Part shown: positions 52,175 through 61,121 of the stretch, piece after piece
Layout of the letters: every line of letters starts with the position of its first letter
Numbering within the stretch: position 1 is the first letter of the stretch
Source of the DNA: CAVURS01 sp963834425
Lineage (GTDB): Bacteria > Actinomycetota > Actinomycetes > Actinomycetales > CAVURS01
DNA length: 64,000 nucleotides
Reading direction: 5' to 3'
Assembly (NCBI GenBank): GCA_963834425.1
Contig: CAWIBR010000016.1
Coordinates: 1-64,000, forward strand
Notes under the pieces: model-generated
The model's database searches: none
Told to the model about the DNA's origin: nothing
What the model saw: the letters and a program-made list of their open reading frames with translations, nothing else
Program-made: the position numbers and the translations under genes

Positions 52175-52946
52175 CCGTCGAGCTGCACACCCTGACCGGC
52201 GCGTACGCCGCACACGCGCTGAGCGCCGACGAGGTCGCCGACTTCGAGGGCCATCTCAGCGACTGCCCGGACTGCCAGCAGGAGACCCGCGAGCTGATCG
52301 CGACGGCCGCCCGGATCGGCGAGGCCGAGTACGACGCACCCCCGCCCGCCCTCAAGGCGCGGGTCATGGCCGAGATCGCGCAGACTCGTCAGCTGCCGCC
52401 GGTCGGCGGCAGCGGGCCCGGCCGGGCCCGGGCCCGGGCGATGGCACCGTCGTCGAGCTGTCCCGCCGGCGTCGGTCGCGGTTCCTGCTCGGTGTCGCGG
52501 CCTCGGTGGCCGCCTTGGCCCTGGTCGGCGGCGGCATCGCCGGCGGCATCGCCCTGCACGAGCGCTCCCAGAACCACCAGGTCGAGGCCGACTCGGCCGC
52601 CATCGCCAAGGTGCTCGCGGCGCCGGACGCCCGAACCGTCTCGGCCGCCGGCCCGGACGGCAGCCACGGCACGGCCGTGGTCTCGGACAGCCAGCATTCC
52701 GCGGTCTTCTCCGCGGCCGACTGGCCCGCCCCGCCGAGTGGCAAGGCCTACCAGCTCTGGGTCATCGACTCCTCCGGAGCTCGTTCGGCCGGGCTGCTCA
52801 AGCGGTCGCCCGATGGGTCGGTCAGTCCGGTCGTCGCGAGCGACGTGCCGGCTGCGGGCGCGCAGTTCGGCGTCACCCTCGAGCCGGCCGGCGGGTCCAA
52901 GCAGCCGACGACGACGCCGGTTCTGCTGCTCCCGATGCAGGCCTGA
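52171..52946 (+). CDS. rskA: Anti-sigma factor, RskA-like (frameshifted)
   Basis: N-terminal anti-sigma domain with the ZAS motif (DFEGHLSDCPDCQQETRELI) reads from ATG 52171 to about 52430. The rest continues in another frame: a charged stretch, one helix (FLLGVAASVAALALVGGGIA) and the extracytoplasmic RskA domain (AADWPAPPSGKAYQLWVIDS ... AGAQFGVTLEPAGGSK) to the stop at 52944-52946. The shift lies in a GGGCCCGGGCCCGGG run, a likely sequencing indel. Holds SigK at the membrane until a signal triggers proteolysis. Confidence 0.86.
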
Positions 52947-52966
52947 GACGCGCCCGGCATTTTGCG

Positions 52967-52995
52967 TTGCCGGAGCCGCCGACCCGACGTACGGT
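52967..52995 (+). promoter_or_regulatory. Candidate promoter in anti-sigma/ABC intergenic region
   Basis: TTGCCG (52967-52972), a 17-base spacer and TACGGT (52990-52995) make a fair -35/-10 pair. It would drive a short transcript holding the AAAGGAGGTGG sequence and the 12-codon frame at 53028. Confidence 0.4.
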
Positions 52996-53027
52996 CTGCG
53001 TACACGGGAAAGGAGGTGGTCCGTCAA

Positions 53028-53066
53028 GTGATTGACAAACGGACGCGTGAGGTGGCTGCCAGCTAG
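53028..53066 (+). CDS. Possible 12-residue peptide with very strong ribosome binding site
   Basis: AAAGGAGGTGG (53009-53019) matches the 16S anti-Shine-Dalgarno almost fully and lies about eight bases before GTG 53028. The frame encodes a 12-residue, charged peptide ending TREVAAS and stops at TAG 53064-53066. The end of the frame forms a hairpin (GGCTGC-CAGCTA-GCAGCC) that includes the stop. No gene follows on this strand, so it is not an ordinary attenuator. Could be a small peptide gene or part of a regulatory RNA. Confidence 0.4.
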   Translation: MIDKRTREVAAS

Positions 53067-53175
53067 CAGCCCGTCGATGGACGGACAGACTTCCTGACCC
53101 GCCCGCGGCAGTGCCGCAAGCGAGCCTCAGGCAGTCACCGCAGCCCGTGGGTACGCCGCGCCTCGTCCAGCGCGG

Positions 53176-53219
53176 TCGACCACTCCGCTCTCAACACGTT
53201 GAGGCATCCGAGTGGTCGA
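53176..53219. terminator. Compound hairpin before the fused ABC gene end
   Basis: TCGACCACTC (53176-53185) pairs with GAGTGGTCGA (53210-53219); inside, CTCAAC-AC-GTTGAG forms a second perfect stem. It could end transcription from both sides (the short unit at 53028 and the convergent ABC gene). Confidence 0.5.
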
Positions 53220-53268
53220 GCCCGCGGGCTGTTCCATGCCCGGACGCCCTCGGGGGCCAGGAACCCCG

Positions 53269-56200
53269 TCAGCGGTGGTCGACGAGCTCGAAGGCCTGCC
53301 ACATGGCGGCGTAGCGGCCGCCGGCGTCGATGAGCTCCTCGTGGGTGCCGGCCTCGACGACCCGGCCGCTGTCCAGGACCACGATCCGGTCGGCCAGCCG
53401 GGCGGTCTGCAGCCGGTGCGCGATCACGATCGTGGTCCGGCCGTGCGAGACCCGATGCATCGCCTCGCTGACCTTGGCCTCGGTGGCCAGGTCGAGGTTC
53501 GAGGTCGCCTCGTCCAGCAGGAGCACCGCGGGGTCGACCAGCTCGGCGCGGGCGAGCGCGATCAGCTGCCGCTGGCCGGCCGACATCGACCGGCCGCGCT
53601 CGGCCAGCTCGTGGTTGTAGCCGCCGGAGAGCGAGGCGATGAAGTCGTGCGCCCCCACCGCGCGGGCGGCTGCCTCCACCTCGGCGTCGCTCGCCTCCGG
53701 CCGGCCGTAGGCGATGTTGGTGCGCACCGTGCCGGTGAACATGAACGCCTCCTGCGGCACATAGCCGAGCTGACGTCGGTACGCCGGGAGGTCGAGCCCG
53801 CGCAGGTCCTCGCCGTCGAGCCGGACGCTGCCGTGGTCGGGGTCGTAGAAGCGGGCGAGCAGCTTCATCACCGTCGACTTGCCGGCACCGGTCTCGCCGA
53901 CGAGAGCGACCGTCTCGCCTGGCGTGATCTGCAGGTCGATGCCGCGCAGCGCCTCGGGTGGCCGCGTGGCCGCGCTGTCCGAGTGGGTCAGCAGACGCGG
54001 GTCGGCGGGGCCGCGTCGTACCAGCGCGGTGGGGACGCGCTCGGCGATGGCCGGGTAGGCAAACCTGATGTCCTGCAACGAGATCGCGCCAGCCAAGCGG
54101 CCCGGGTCGACCGGCTGCTCCGCCGGCGGGGTCCGCGTGTCGAGGCGCATCAGCTCAGCGATCCGGCTGACCGAGACCCGGGTCTGCTGCCAGGCGTCGA
54201 AGACCTGCGACAGCTGCTGGATCGGGGAGAAGAACATGTCGATGTAAAGGATGAAGGCGATCAACCCGCCCGAAGTCAGATGGCCCGAGGCCACCAGGCC
54301 GGCACCCACGCCAAGGACGAGGGCGTCGGCGACGCCGGAGAGGAACTGCACGAACGGGAAGTAGGTCGCGACCAGGCGCTGCGCGGCGACCCGGGAGTCG
54401 AGGTAGTCGCGCCCGAGCCGGTGGAACCGCGTGATCGTCGCGGCCTCGTGAACGAACGACTGCGACTCGCGGACGCCGGACAGGCTCTCCTGGAAGTCGG
54501 CGTTGACGATGGCGATCCGGTCGCGCGAGACGTCGTAGAGGTGCGCGGCTCGGCGCCGGAACATGACGGTGGCGATCGTCAGCGGCACGACGACGCTCAG
54601 CGCGCACAGGCCGAGCTCGAAGTTGAAGAGCAGCAACGCGATTCCGACGCCGACGAAGGTCACGAATGACACCAGGGCGAGCAGCAGGCCGTTCTCGATC
54701 AGGGCCTCGAACTGGTCGACGTCGGTCGTCATCCGGGTCATGATCCGGCCGGCCATCTCGCTCTCGTAGTAGTCGAGGGAGAGCCGCTGAAGTTGGGCCC
54801 AGATCCGGATCCGCAGCGACAGCATGATCCGCTGCGCGACCCGGCCGGTCACGAAGGTCTCCCCCACCTCGACGAACAGGTCAGCCGTGGTGATGGCCAG
54901 GTAGACCGCGGACGCCGCGAACAGCACCTCCTGGGAGCCGGCGGCCACTCCGCTGTCGATGCCGGTCTTGATCAGGATCGGCCCGGCCAGCGTTGCGGCG
55001 GCGTCCAGGACGACGAGGACCAGTCCGATCAGCAGCTGGCCGCGGAACTCGGACAGCAACCGCAGCAGCCCAAACCTGCGCTCGTGCCGGCTCTCCTGAT
55101 CCAGGTCGATGACGGCCGTGTCCCGGACTGGGCGCAGATCGGCGACCCGCTCCAACAGCTCGGGCGTGGGCGCCAGGTTGAGCCGCCAGCTGCCACCGCC
55201 ACCGCCGAGCCCGGCGCCGATGCTCGGGGCCCCGATGGTCCGGACCGCGAATCGCCGTGCGGACGAACCGTTCTGGGCCCCGTCGCTCCAGGCGGCGCTC
55301 GTCGTACCACTGGCACCGACCTTGGACGCGAGCGCTTCGATCCGGTCGTCGATCGGCTCGTCGTCCTCCTCGTCGAGCCCGGTCAGCAGCGCGCGGTAGG
55401 CCGCGCTGCTGTCGACCAGCTCGTCGTGCGTGCCTTGGGCCGCAACCCGTCCGTCGGCCAGGACGACGATCCGGTCGGCCAGGTGCAGCGTCGAGCGGCG
55501 GTGCGCGACCAGCAGCATCGTGCGGCCGGGCAGCTCGCTGCGCAGCGACTCGTGGATCGCCTCCTCGGTGGTCGCGTCGACCGCGCTGGTGGCGTCGTCC
55601 AGGATCAGGATCCGCGGCTGGGACAGCAGCGCCCGGGCGAGGGCGACCCGTTGACGCTGGCCGCCGGAGAGGCTGAGCCCGCGCTCGCCGACGGTGGTGT
55701 CGTAGCCGCGCGGCAGCTCGAGGATGAACTCGTGCGCCTGCGCGATCCGCGCGGCAGCCTCGATCTCGGCGTCGGTCGCACCCGGGCGCCCGTACGCGAT
55801 GTTGTCGCGGACCGAGGTCGAGAACAGGAAGCTCTCCTCGAAGACGACGCCGACCTGATGACGCAGCGACGACAGGCGCACCGTCCGGACGTCGTGACCG
55901 TCGACTCGCACCGCGCCACTCGTCGGGTCGTAGAACCGGGAGACCAGCAGGGTGGCGGTCGACGTACCGCTGCCACTGGCTCCAACGAGGGCGACCCGCT
56001 CACCGGGCGCGATCCGCAGGTCGAGCCCCGCGAGCACGAGCTCGTCGTCGCCATAACCGAACTCGACGTCCTCGAAGGCGATCTCGCCGCGCAGCTCGGT
56101 CAGCTCGACGGCGTCGGGCGGGTCGGCGATCGCGGGCGGCAGGTCGAGCAGCTGGAAGATCCGCTCGATGCCGGCCCGGGCCTGCTGCCCGACGGTCAGC

Positions 56201-57153
56201 AGGCCGGCCAGTTGGCGGGCCGGGGACATCAGCTGCGCGATGTACGTCGAGCAGGCCAGGAAGGTCCCGAGGGAGAGGTCGTGGTGCAGGGCCAGCCAGC
56301 CACCAAGGGCCAGGACCGCGGCCTGACCGTACGACGGGATCGCCTGCAGCAGAGGCTGATAGCGCGATTGCAGCCGGACCGCCCGCATCTGCGAGCCGTA
56401 GAGCGTGCCGGCCACGTCGGCCATCCGCTCCAGCTCGCGGCGCTCCTGGCCGAACGCCTTCACGACCCGGACGCCGTTGACGTCCTCGTCGACGATCTGC
56501 GCGACGTCGCCCTCGCGCTGCTGGGCGTCCCACGTGGCCGGGAAGACCCGCCACCGCATCCGGTAGGAGACCAGGAGCAACAGCGGCGCCACGGCCACGC
56601 TGACCAGGGCCAACAAGGGAGACAGGACGAACATCACGACGATCGAGAGCAGGAGCAGCAGCACGTTGCCGCTCATGATCGGCAGGAAGCTCAGCAGACC
56701 CTGGACCAGCGCCGAGTCCGAGTTGGCCCGAGCCACCAGCTGCCCGGTCGGCATCCGGCCCAGGTTGGCGAAGTCCATCGTCTGCAGGTGGTCGTGCATG
56801 GCGTTGCGCAGGTCGTACTGGACCGACAGCGCGACCCGACCGCCCAGGTAACGCCGGATGTGCGCGAAGCCGAACCCGCCGCCGGCGAGCAGGATGAGCA
56901 CCGTCAACCAGACCCAGAGACCGCCGGTCTGGGCCAGGATCACCTCATCGACGATGTGCCGCTCGACCAGCGGGACCAGGAGCAGGCACAGGCTGCCGCC
57001 CAGGGCCGCGCCGAAGGAGAGCAGGACGTCGCGCCGGTGGACCATCACGTAGCCGGTCAGCCGGCGCAGCCAGCCCGGCTTCGTGATGTCGTCGGCCTCG
57101 CTCGGGGGTGCGCTGGGGACGTTGTTCGTGGCGGCGTTCGTGGCGGCGGTCAC
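53269..57153 (-). CDS. Fused double ABC exporter (TMD-NBD-TMD-NBD)
   Basis: 1294 residues, two type IV half-exporters in one chain. First half: helices about 30-330, Walker A GASGSGTST (the usual Lys is Thr), signature LSLSGGQRQRVALARAL, Walker B ILILDDATSAVD (catalytic Glu is Asp). Second half: helices about 690-990, Walker A GETGAGKST, signature RSMSAGQRQLIALA (altered), Walker B LLLDEATSNLD. So ATP site 1 (NBD1 Walker motifs with NBD2 signature) is degenerate and site 2 is canonical, as in heterodimeric exporters such as TM287/288 and LmrCD. Likely a drug or lipid exporter. Cotranscribed with the marR gene (ATGA overlap). Confidence 0.92.
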   Translation of the reverse strand: MTAATNAATNNVPSAPPSEADDITKPGWLRRLTGYVMVHRRDVLLSFGAALGGSLCLLLVPLVERHIVDEVILAQTGGLWVWLTVLILLAGGGFGFAHIRRYLGGRVALSVQYDLRNAMHDHLQTMDFANLGRMPTGQLVARANSDSALVQGLLSFLPIMSGNVLLLLLSIVVMFVLSPLLALVSVAVAPLLLLVSYRMRWRVFPATWDAQQREGDVAQIVDEDVNGVRVVKAFGQERRELERMADVAGTLYGSQMRAVRLQSRYQPLLQAIPSYGQAAVLALGGWLALHHDLSLGTFLACSTYIAQLMSPARQLAGLLTVGQQARAGIERIFQLLDLPPAIADPPDAVELTELRGEIAFEDVEFGYGDDELVLAGLDLRIAPGERVALVGASGSGTSTATLLVSRFYDPTSGAVRVDGHDVRTVRLSSLRHQVGVVFEESFLFSTSVRDNIAYGRPGATDAEIEAAARIAQAHEFILELPRGYDTTVGERGLSLSGGQRQRVALARALLSQPRILILDDATSAVDATTEEAIHESLRSELPGRTMLLVAHRRSTLHLADRIVVLADGRVAAQGTHDELVDSSAAYRALLTGLDEEDDEPIDDRIEALASKVGASGTTSAAWSDGAQNGSSARRFAVRTIGAPSIGAGLGGGGGSWRLNLAPTPELLERVADLRPVRDTAVIDLDQESRHERRFGLLRLLSEFRGQLLIGLVLVVLDAAATLAGPILIKTGIDSGVAAGSQEVLFAASAVYLAITTADLFVEVGETFVTGRVAQRIMLSLRIRIWAQLQRLSLDYYESEMAGRIMTRMTTDVDQFEALIENGLLLALVSFVTFVGVGIALLLFNFELGLCALSVVVPLTIATVMFRRRAAHLYDVSRDRIAIVNADFQESLSGVRESQSFVHEAATITRFHRLGRDYLDSRVAAQRLVATYFPFVQFLSGVADALVLGVGAGLVASGHLTSGGLIAFILYIDMFFSPIQQLSQVFDAWQQTRVSVSRIAELMRLDTRTPPAEQPVDPGRLAGAISLQDIRFAYPAIAERVPTALVRRGPADPRLLTHSDSAATRPPEALRGIDLQITPGETVALVGETGAGKSTVMKLLARFYDPDHGSVRLDGEDLRGLDLPAYRRQLGYVPQEAFMFTGTVRTNIAYGRPEASDAEVEAAARAVGAHDFIASLSGGYNHELAERGRSMSAGQRQLIALARAELVDPAVLLLDEATSNLDLATEAKVSEAMHRVSHGRTTIVIAHRLQTARLADRIVVLDSGRVVEAGTHEELIDAGGRYAAMWQAFELVDHR

Positions 57154-57593
57154 GTCGCTCGTCGTTCGTGATGGACCTGGTCGATGGCCGGACCGAGCCA
57201 GGCCAGCGACTCCAGGAGCCGCTCGGGGTCAGGGGTCCGGCCGGCCAGGTCCTGCAGCCTGCGCACCATCTCGGTCTCGGCCTGGTCGAGCACCTGCCGC
57301 CCGCGCGCGGACAGGGAGAGCGCCACGCCCCGGGCGTCGCCCTCGACCTCGACCCGCTCGAGCAGCCCCCGCTGGCACAGCGAGTCGACGGCGGCACTGA
57401 TGGCCGGCCGGCCAAGGGCGAGGCGGCCGGCCAGCCGCGAGGCCCGTTCCTCACCCGACGCGACGGCGGCCAGGACCCGGTAGTGGGCCAGGCTGAGCTC
57501 GCCGGTGGCCCGCTCCAGCACCCGCGAAGCCCGGGCCAGCGCGCGCACTGCCTCAACGGCCTGACGCTCGGATGGGTTGGACACGTGGACCAC
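57150..57593 (-). CDS. MarR-family transcriptional regulator
   Basis: 147 residues from GTG 57593 (GTG 57584 also possible). Winged helix with LSLAHYRVLAAVASGEERAS, RLALGRPAISAAVDSLCQRG and wing ERVEVEGDARGVALSLSARG. First gene of the operon, directly upstream of the fused ABC exporter, and the operator at 57606 is right before its start, so it should be an autoregulated repressor of the exporter. Confidence 0.88.
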   Translation of the reverse strand: MVHVSNPSERQAVEAVRALARASRVLERATGELSLAHYRVLAAVASGEERASRLAGRLALGRPAISAAVDSLCQRGLLERVEVEGDARGVALSLSARGRQVLDQAETEMVRRLQDLAGRTPDPERLLESLAWLGPAIDQVHHERRAT

Positions 57594-57605
57594 GGTAGCA
57601 AACTA

Positions 57606-57620
57606 GTTCGACCATCGAAC
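57606..57620. promoter_or_regulatory. MarR operator
   Basis: GTTCGA-CCA-TCGAAC is a perfect dyad 13 bases upstream of the marR start, the expected place for MarR autoregulation. Confidence 0.6.
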
Positions 57621-57660
57621 AATCAGGCCCTGACCGCCGGGCCCGACATCCGACGCCAGC

Positions 57661-57783
57661 GCTTTGCTCTGCCGTCAGTGCTGACTACGCGCCAGTCGCG
57701 ACACCGACTTTGCTCTGCTGTCAGCGCTGACAGGTCAGGCGCCCTCGCGGCGGCCTGGTCACTGGTGACAGCAGAGCAAAGTC
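57661..57783. repeat. Direct and inverted repeat cluster between pdxH and marR
   Basis: GCTTTGCTCTGCCGTCAGTG then CTGAC (57661-57685) recurs as CTTTGCTCTGCTGTCAGCG within 57706-57731, and in inverted form at 57758-57783 (TGACAGCAGAGCAAAGTC). The last two form a long stem with a 26-base loop. It may terminate the transcript entering from the XRE/pdxH side or be a short interspersed repeat. Confidence 0.55.
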
Positions 57784-57857
57784 ACCACCGAGCGAGGTCT
57801 TCCGCCGAGGAGGCGCTCGGTCTTCGTGACTTTACGTGTGTGAGGAGTCACTCCGGG

Positions 57858-58546
57858 TCAGGGTTGCAGACGGATCGACGTCCAGGCGGCCGGGTCGTCG
57901 AGCGCCGGCCGGGTCGGATGCGCCGGCAGGAGTAGCGGACTCGGTCGTGCAGCCGCGAGGGCTGGCCGACCCAGAACTCGACCTCGACCGGCCGCACCCG
58001 GTAGCCACCCCAGTAGTCGGGCAGGGGTACGTCGGTCGGCGAGCCGGTGTCCGGCCAGCGCGCCTCCTCGGCGTCGACCAGCGCCTGCAGCTCGGCCCGC
58101 GAGCCGATCGGCTGCGACTGGTGCGAGGCCCGTGAGGCCACCTGCGAGCCGCGCGGCCGGCTGGCGAAGTACGCCGCGGACTCGGCCCGGGTCACCGGCT
58201 CGACCGGCCCGCGCAGCCGGACCTGGCGGTACATCGGGTGCCACAGCAGCACGAGCGAGGCCCAGCCCGACGCCGCCAGCTCGGCCGCCTTGGTCGAGCC
58301 GAGGTTGGTGTAGAACTCCGCCCCCCGTGCGTCCAAACCCTTCAGCAGCACCGTGCGCGCGTCGGGGTGACCGGCCGCATCGACCGTCGCCAGCACCATC
58401 GCCGCCGCCTCCGCGACCCGCTCGTCGGCCACGGCTGCGGCGTACCAGTCGGCCAGCAGTGCGAGCGGCGCCGCGGGGAGGTCGCCGACCAAGCCGGGCG
58501 CGTCGTAGACCCGCCGGGCCGTCGGGTCGACGATCGGGTCGCTCAT
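57858..58546 (-). CDS. pdxH: Pyridoxamine 5'-phosphate oxidase (3' frameshift)
   Basis: ATG 58546; the preceding gene's stop shares one base. FMN/PLP motifs: MVLATVDAAGHPDARTVLLK, GAEFYTNLGSTKAAELAASG, LVLLWHPMYRQVRLRGPVEP, ASRPRGSQVASRASHQSQPI, EFWVGQPSRLHDRVRYS. After that the frame shifts near 57935; the other frame gives the normal end (RPALDDPAAWTSIRLQP) with TGA 57860-57858. Oxidises PNP/PMP to pyridoxal phosphate. About 229 residues when joined. Confidence 0.9.
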
Positions 58547-59440
58547 CAGGCCGGTACGGCGACGGCCGGGCGCTCGACCCGGTGCTCGTGCCGGACGGCC
58601 GGCGCCTCGGGGTGCGCCCGCAGGAAGGCGAGCTTCTCGCGGGACTCGTCGTCGTCCAGCCGATAGACGACGATCCGCAGCTCGGGCGAACCGGTGACGG
58701 TCAAACTCGTTGTGGTGGCGTGGATTTCGCCGACGGCCGCGTGCTGGAAGGTCTTGCGCATCGTGCCCGGCGCGGCGACCTGCTGGCGAGCCCACATCTG
58801 CGCGAAGAGCGGGCTGGCCGCCCGCAGGTCGCCGAGAAAGCTCTCCCATTCCGGCTCGCCGACGTGCCGGCCGTAGCCCGACCGCAGCATCGCGACCAGG
58901 CGCGGCAGCTCGTCGCCCGGACGGACCACCGGGTTGCAGCACTCGGGCGTCGTGAAGATGCACCAGATGGTGTTCGGCCGGGCCGAGCGACCCACGATGT
59001 GCGGGAAGACCGATCGGTAGGTCGAGTTCCAGCCGAGGACGTCGTAGCGCGCGTTGGTCAGCATGGCCGGCAGCGGCTCGAGAGCATCCAGGATGTCCTG
59101 CAGCTCGGTCGAGATGCCGGTCGCGCCCGCGGACTCCGGCGGCGGCAGCTCGGCCAGGTGGAAGAGGTGGTCGCGCTCGGCCGGCTCCATCCGCAGCGTC
59201 CGGGCGATCGCATCGACGACCTGCTCGCTCGCGTTGATCGGGCGGCCCTGCTCGAGCCAGGTGTACCAGGTGACCCCCACCCCGGCCAGGTTGGCGACCT
59301 CCTCGCGCCGAAGGCCCGGGGTACGCCGCCGCGGACCGGGCGGCAGGCCGACGGCATCCGGGGTGATCCGCTCCCGGCAGGCCCGCAGGAACGCCGCCAG
59401 CTCGGTCCGCCGGGCCTGCGTCGATGTCGAGCTGCGTCAT
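58546..59440 (-). CDS. XRE-family regulator with MmyB-like ligand domain (5' frameshift)
   Basis: From ATG 59440 (MTQLDIDA) the frame shifts near 59415; the rest reads RRTELAAFLRACRERITPDA, RRRTPGLRREEVANLAGVGV, TWYTWLEQGRPINASEQVVD, a helix-turn-helix, then the MmyB-type PAS-like domain (LPAMLTNARYDVLGWNSTYR ... NTIWCIFTTPECCNPVVRPG ... ELRIVVYRLDDDES). Divergent from a DHA2 exporter, whose expression it probably controls. In related pairs the C-terminal domain is thought to bind fatty-acid-like or drug ligands. Confidence 0.85.
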
Positions 59441-59489
59441 CCACCCATCCTGACCGCCAGGCCGGCGCAGGGCCAGCGCCCTGCCTGGT

Positions 59490-59524
59490 GCTCTCAGTAC
59501 CAGTATGAGCAGGCTCTCACTACC
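59490..59524. promoter_or_regulatory. Direct repeats upstream of DHA2 exporter
   Basis: GCTCTCAGTACC (59490-59501) and GCTCTCACTACC (59513-59524) are direct repeats with 23-base spacing, about two helical turns, in the divergent gap. They are likely binding sites for the XRE regulator. Confidence 0.5.
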
Positions 59525-59552
59525 TGGATCGGAACGCCCGCACGATCGGTCC

Positions 59553-61025
59553 ATGACCCAGACCACCGCACCCGAAACCGGCCTGCCCGCAGCCGCCGGC
59601 CGACTGCCCGCCCAGCGCGATCGCGAGGCGATTCACGGCACCTCGCGCCCGGGCCTGATCCTGGCGCTGCTGCTCGTCGGCCAGTTCATGGCCCTGCTCG
59701 ACGTCGCCGTCGTCAACGTCGCCGCGCCCTCGATCGAGTCCGAGCTCGGATCCAGCGGGGCCTCCCTGCAGCTGGTCGTCTCCGGCTACACGATCGCCTA
59801 CGCCGTGCTGCTGATCACCGGTGCCCGGCTGGGCGAGCGGCTCGGCTTCACCCGCGTCTTCCTGACCGGGCTCGGCCTGTTCACCTCGGCGTCCCTGGCC
59901 TGCGCCCTCGCGCCGACGACCTCGGCGCTGATCGGCTTCCGGGTCGCGCAGGGCGCCGGCGCGGCCCTGATGGTGCCGCAGGTGATCAGCCTGTTGCAGC
60001 GCACGTTCGTGGGTCCGGCCCGGGTCAAGGCGCTCGGCGCCTACACCGCAGTGCTCTCCTCGGGGATGGTCGTCGGGCAGGTCCTCGGCGGGGTGCTCGT
60101 CTCGGCCGACGTCCTGGGCACCGGCTGGCGGGCCGTCTTCGCGATCAACGTGCCGATCGGTGCGGTCCTGATGGTCGCCGGCGTGCGGCTGCTCCCCCAG
60201 GTGGCCGGTACGCCGCGTGGCCTCGACCTGCCGGGGCTCCTGGCCCTGTCGGCCGCGGTCTTCCTGCTCGTCGTACCGCTGGTCATGGGTCACCAGGAGG
60301 GCTGGCCGCTGTGGGGTTGGCTGATGCTCGGCGGCTCGGTCGTCGCGGCCGTGGCGTTCGTGGCCTTCGAGCGCTGGCTGGCCCGTCGCGGCGGGCACCC
60401 GCTGATCCGCGGGCGGGTGCTGACCTCGCCCGGCCTGGCCGTGGCCGCCGGATCGATGCTGCTGGTGATGGCCGGCGTGAGCGGCTTCATGTTCAGCTTC
60501 ACGCTCTACCTGCAGGGCGGCCTGGGTGAGAGCGCGCTGCGGGTCGGGCTGACCTTCGCTCCGATGGCGGCGGGCTTCGGCATCGCCGGTCTGTGGTGGC
60601 GACGCCTGCCGACGGCCTGGCACCACTACCTGCCGACCAGCGCCCTGCTGCTCTGTTCGGTCGGGTACGCCGTGCTGGCCGGCTGGGTCTCCAGCGGACG
60701 GGCCATCCCGGCCGGGCTCGAGGCGATGATGGTGGTGATGGGCCTGCTGGCCGGCTGCGCCTACGGCCAGCTCTTCGCCTCCGCGCTGAGCCGGGTCCGC
60801 GTGCAGGACGCCGCTGATGCCAGCGGGGTCATGGTCACGGTGCTGCAGCTCGGTCAGGTCTTCGGGGTCGCGGCCTTCGGCACGGTCTTCCTGGCCGCGC
60901 TGGGCGATCACGTCTCCGCGCAGGCGGGCGGTCACGCGGCGAGCCTGGCTGCGGTGGGTGTCGCGGCGGCGACCGCGACCGCCGGCGTACTGGCCGTGTT
61001 CCGGCCGCGGGCCGGGCAGGTCTGA
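59553..61025 (+). CDS. MFS drug exporter, DHA2 family
   Basis: 490 residues from ATG 59553. DHA2 signature in helix 1 (GQFMALLDVAVVNVAAPSIE), motif A-like GARLGERLGFTRVFLTGLGL, motif C-like SGMVVGQVLGGVLVSADVLG, and about 14 helices. A multidrug exporter of unknown substrate under likely control of the XRE gene. Confidence 0.9.
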   Translation: MTQTTAPETGLPAAAGRLPAQRDREAIHGTSRPGLILALLLVGQFMALLDVAVVNVAAPSIESELGSSGASLQLVVSGYTIAYAVLLITGARLGERLGFTRVFLTGLGLFTSASLACALAPTTSALIGFRVAQGAGAALMVPQVISLLQRTFVGPARVKALGAYTAVLSSGMVVGQVLGGVLVSADVLGTGWRAVFAINVPIGAVLMVAGVRLLPQVAGTPRGLDLPGLLALSAAVFLLVVPLVMGHQEGWPLWGWLMLGGSVVAAVAFVAFERWLARRGGHPLIRGRVLTSPGLAVAAGSMLLVMAGVSGFMFSFTLYLQGGLGESALRVGLTFAPMAAGFGIAGLWWRRLPTAWHHYLPTSALLLCSVGYAVLAGWVSSGRAIPAGLEAMMVVMGLLAGCAYGQLFASALSRVRVQDAADASGVMVTVLQLGQVFGVAAFGTVFLAALGDHVSAQAGGHAASLAAVGVAAATATAGVLAVFRPRAGQV

Positions 61026-61121
61026 GATGTGCACCACCTGACCGGCAAAAGCCCAGGTTTGGGGGCGTACCCTCGCCGCTGAACCGCCCTATCCGGGCGC
61101 CAGACGGCGAGGGAGCCCCAC

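Noticed and set aside
46599..57593. Secondary-metabolite biosynthetic cluster (several exporters and regulators)
   Set aside because: No synthase, NRPS, PKS, terpene or RiPP core gene lies nearby; the exporters are standalone units.
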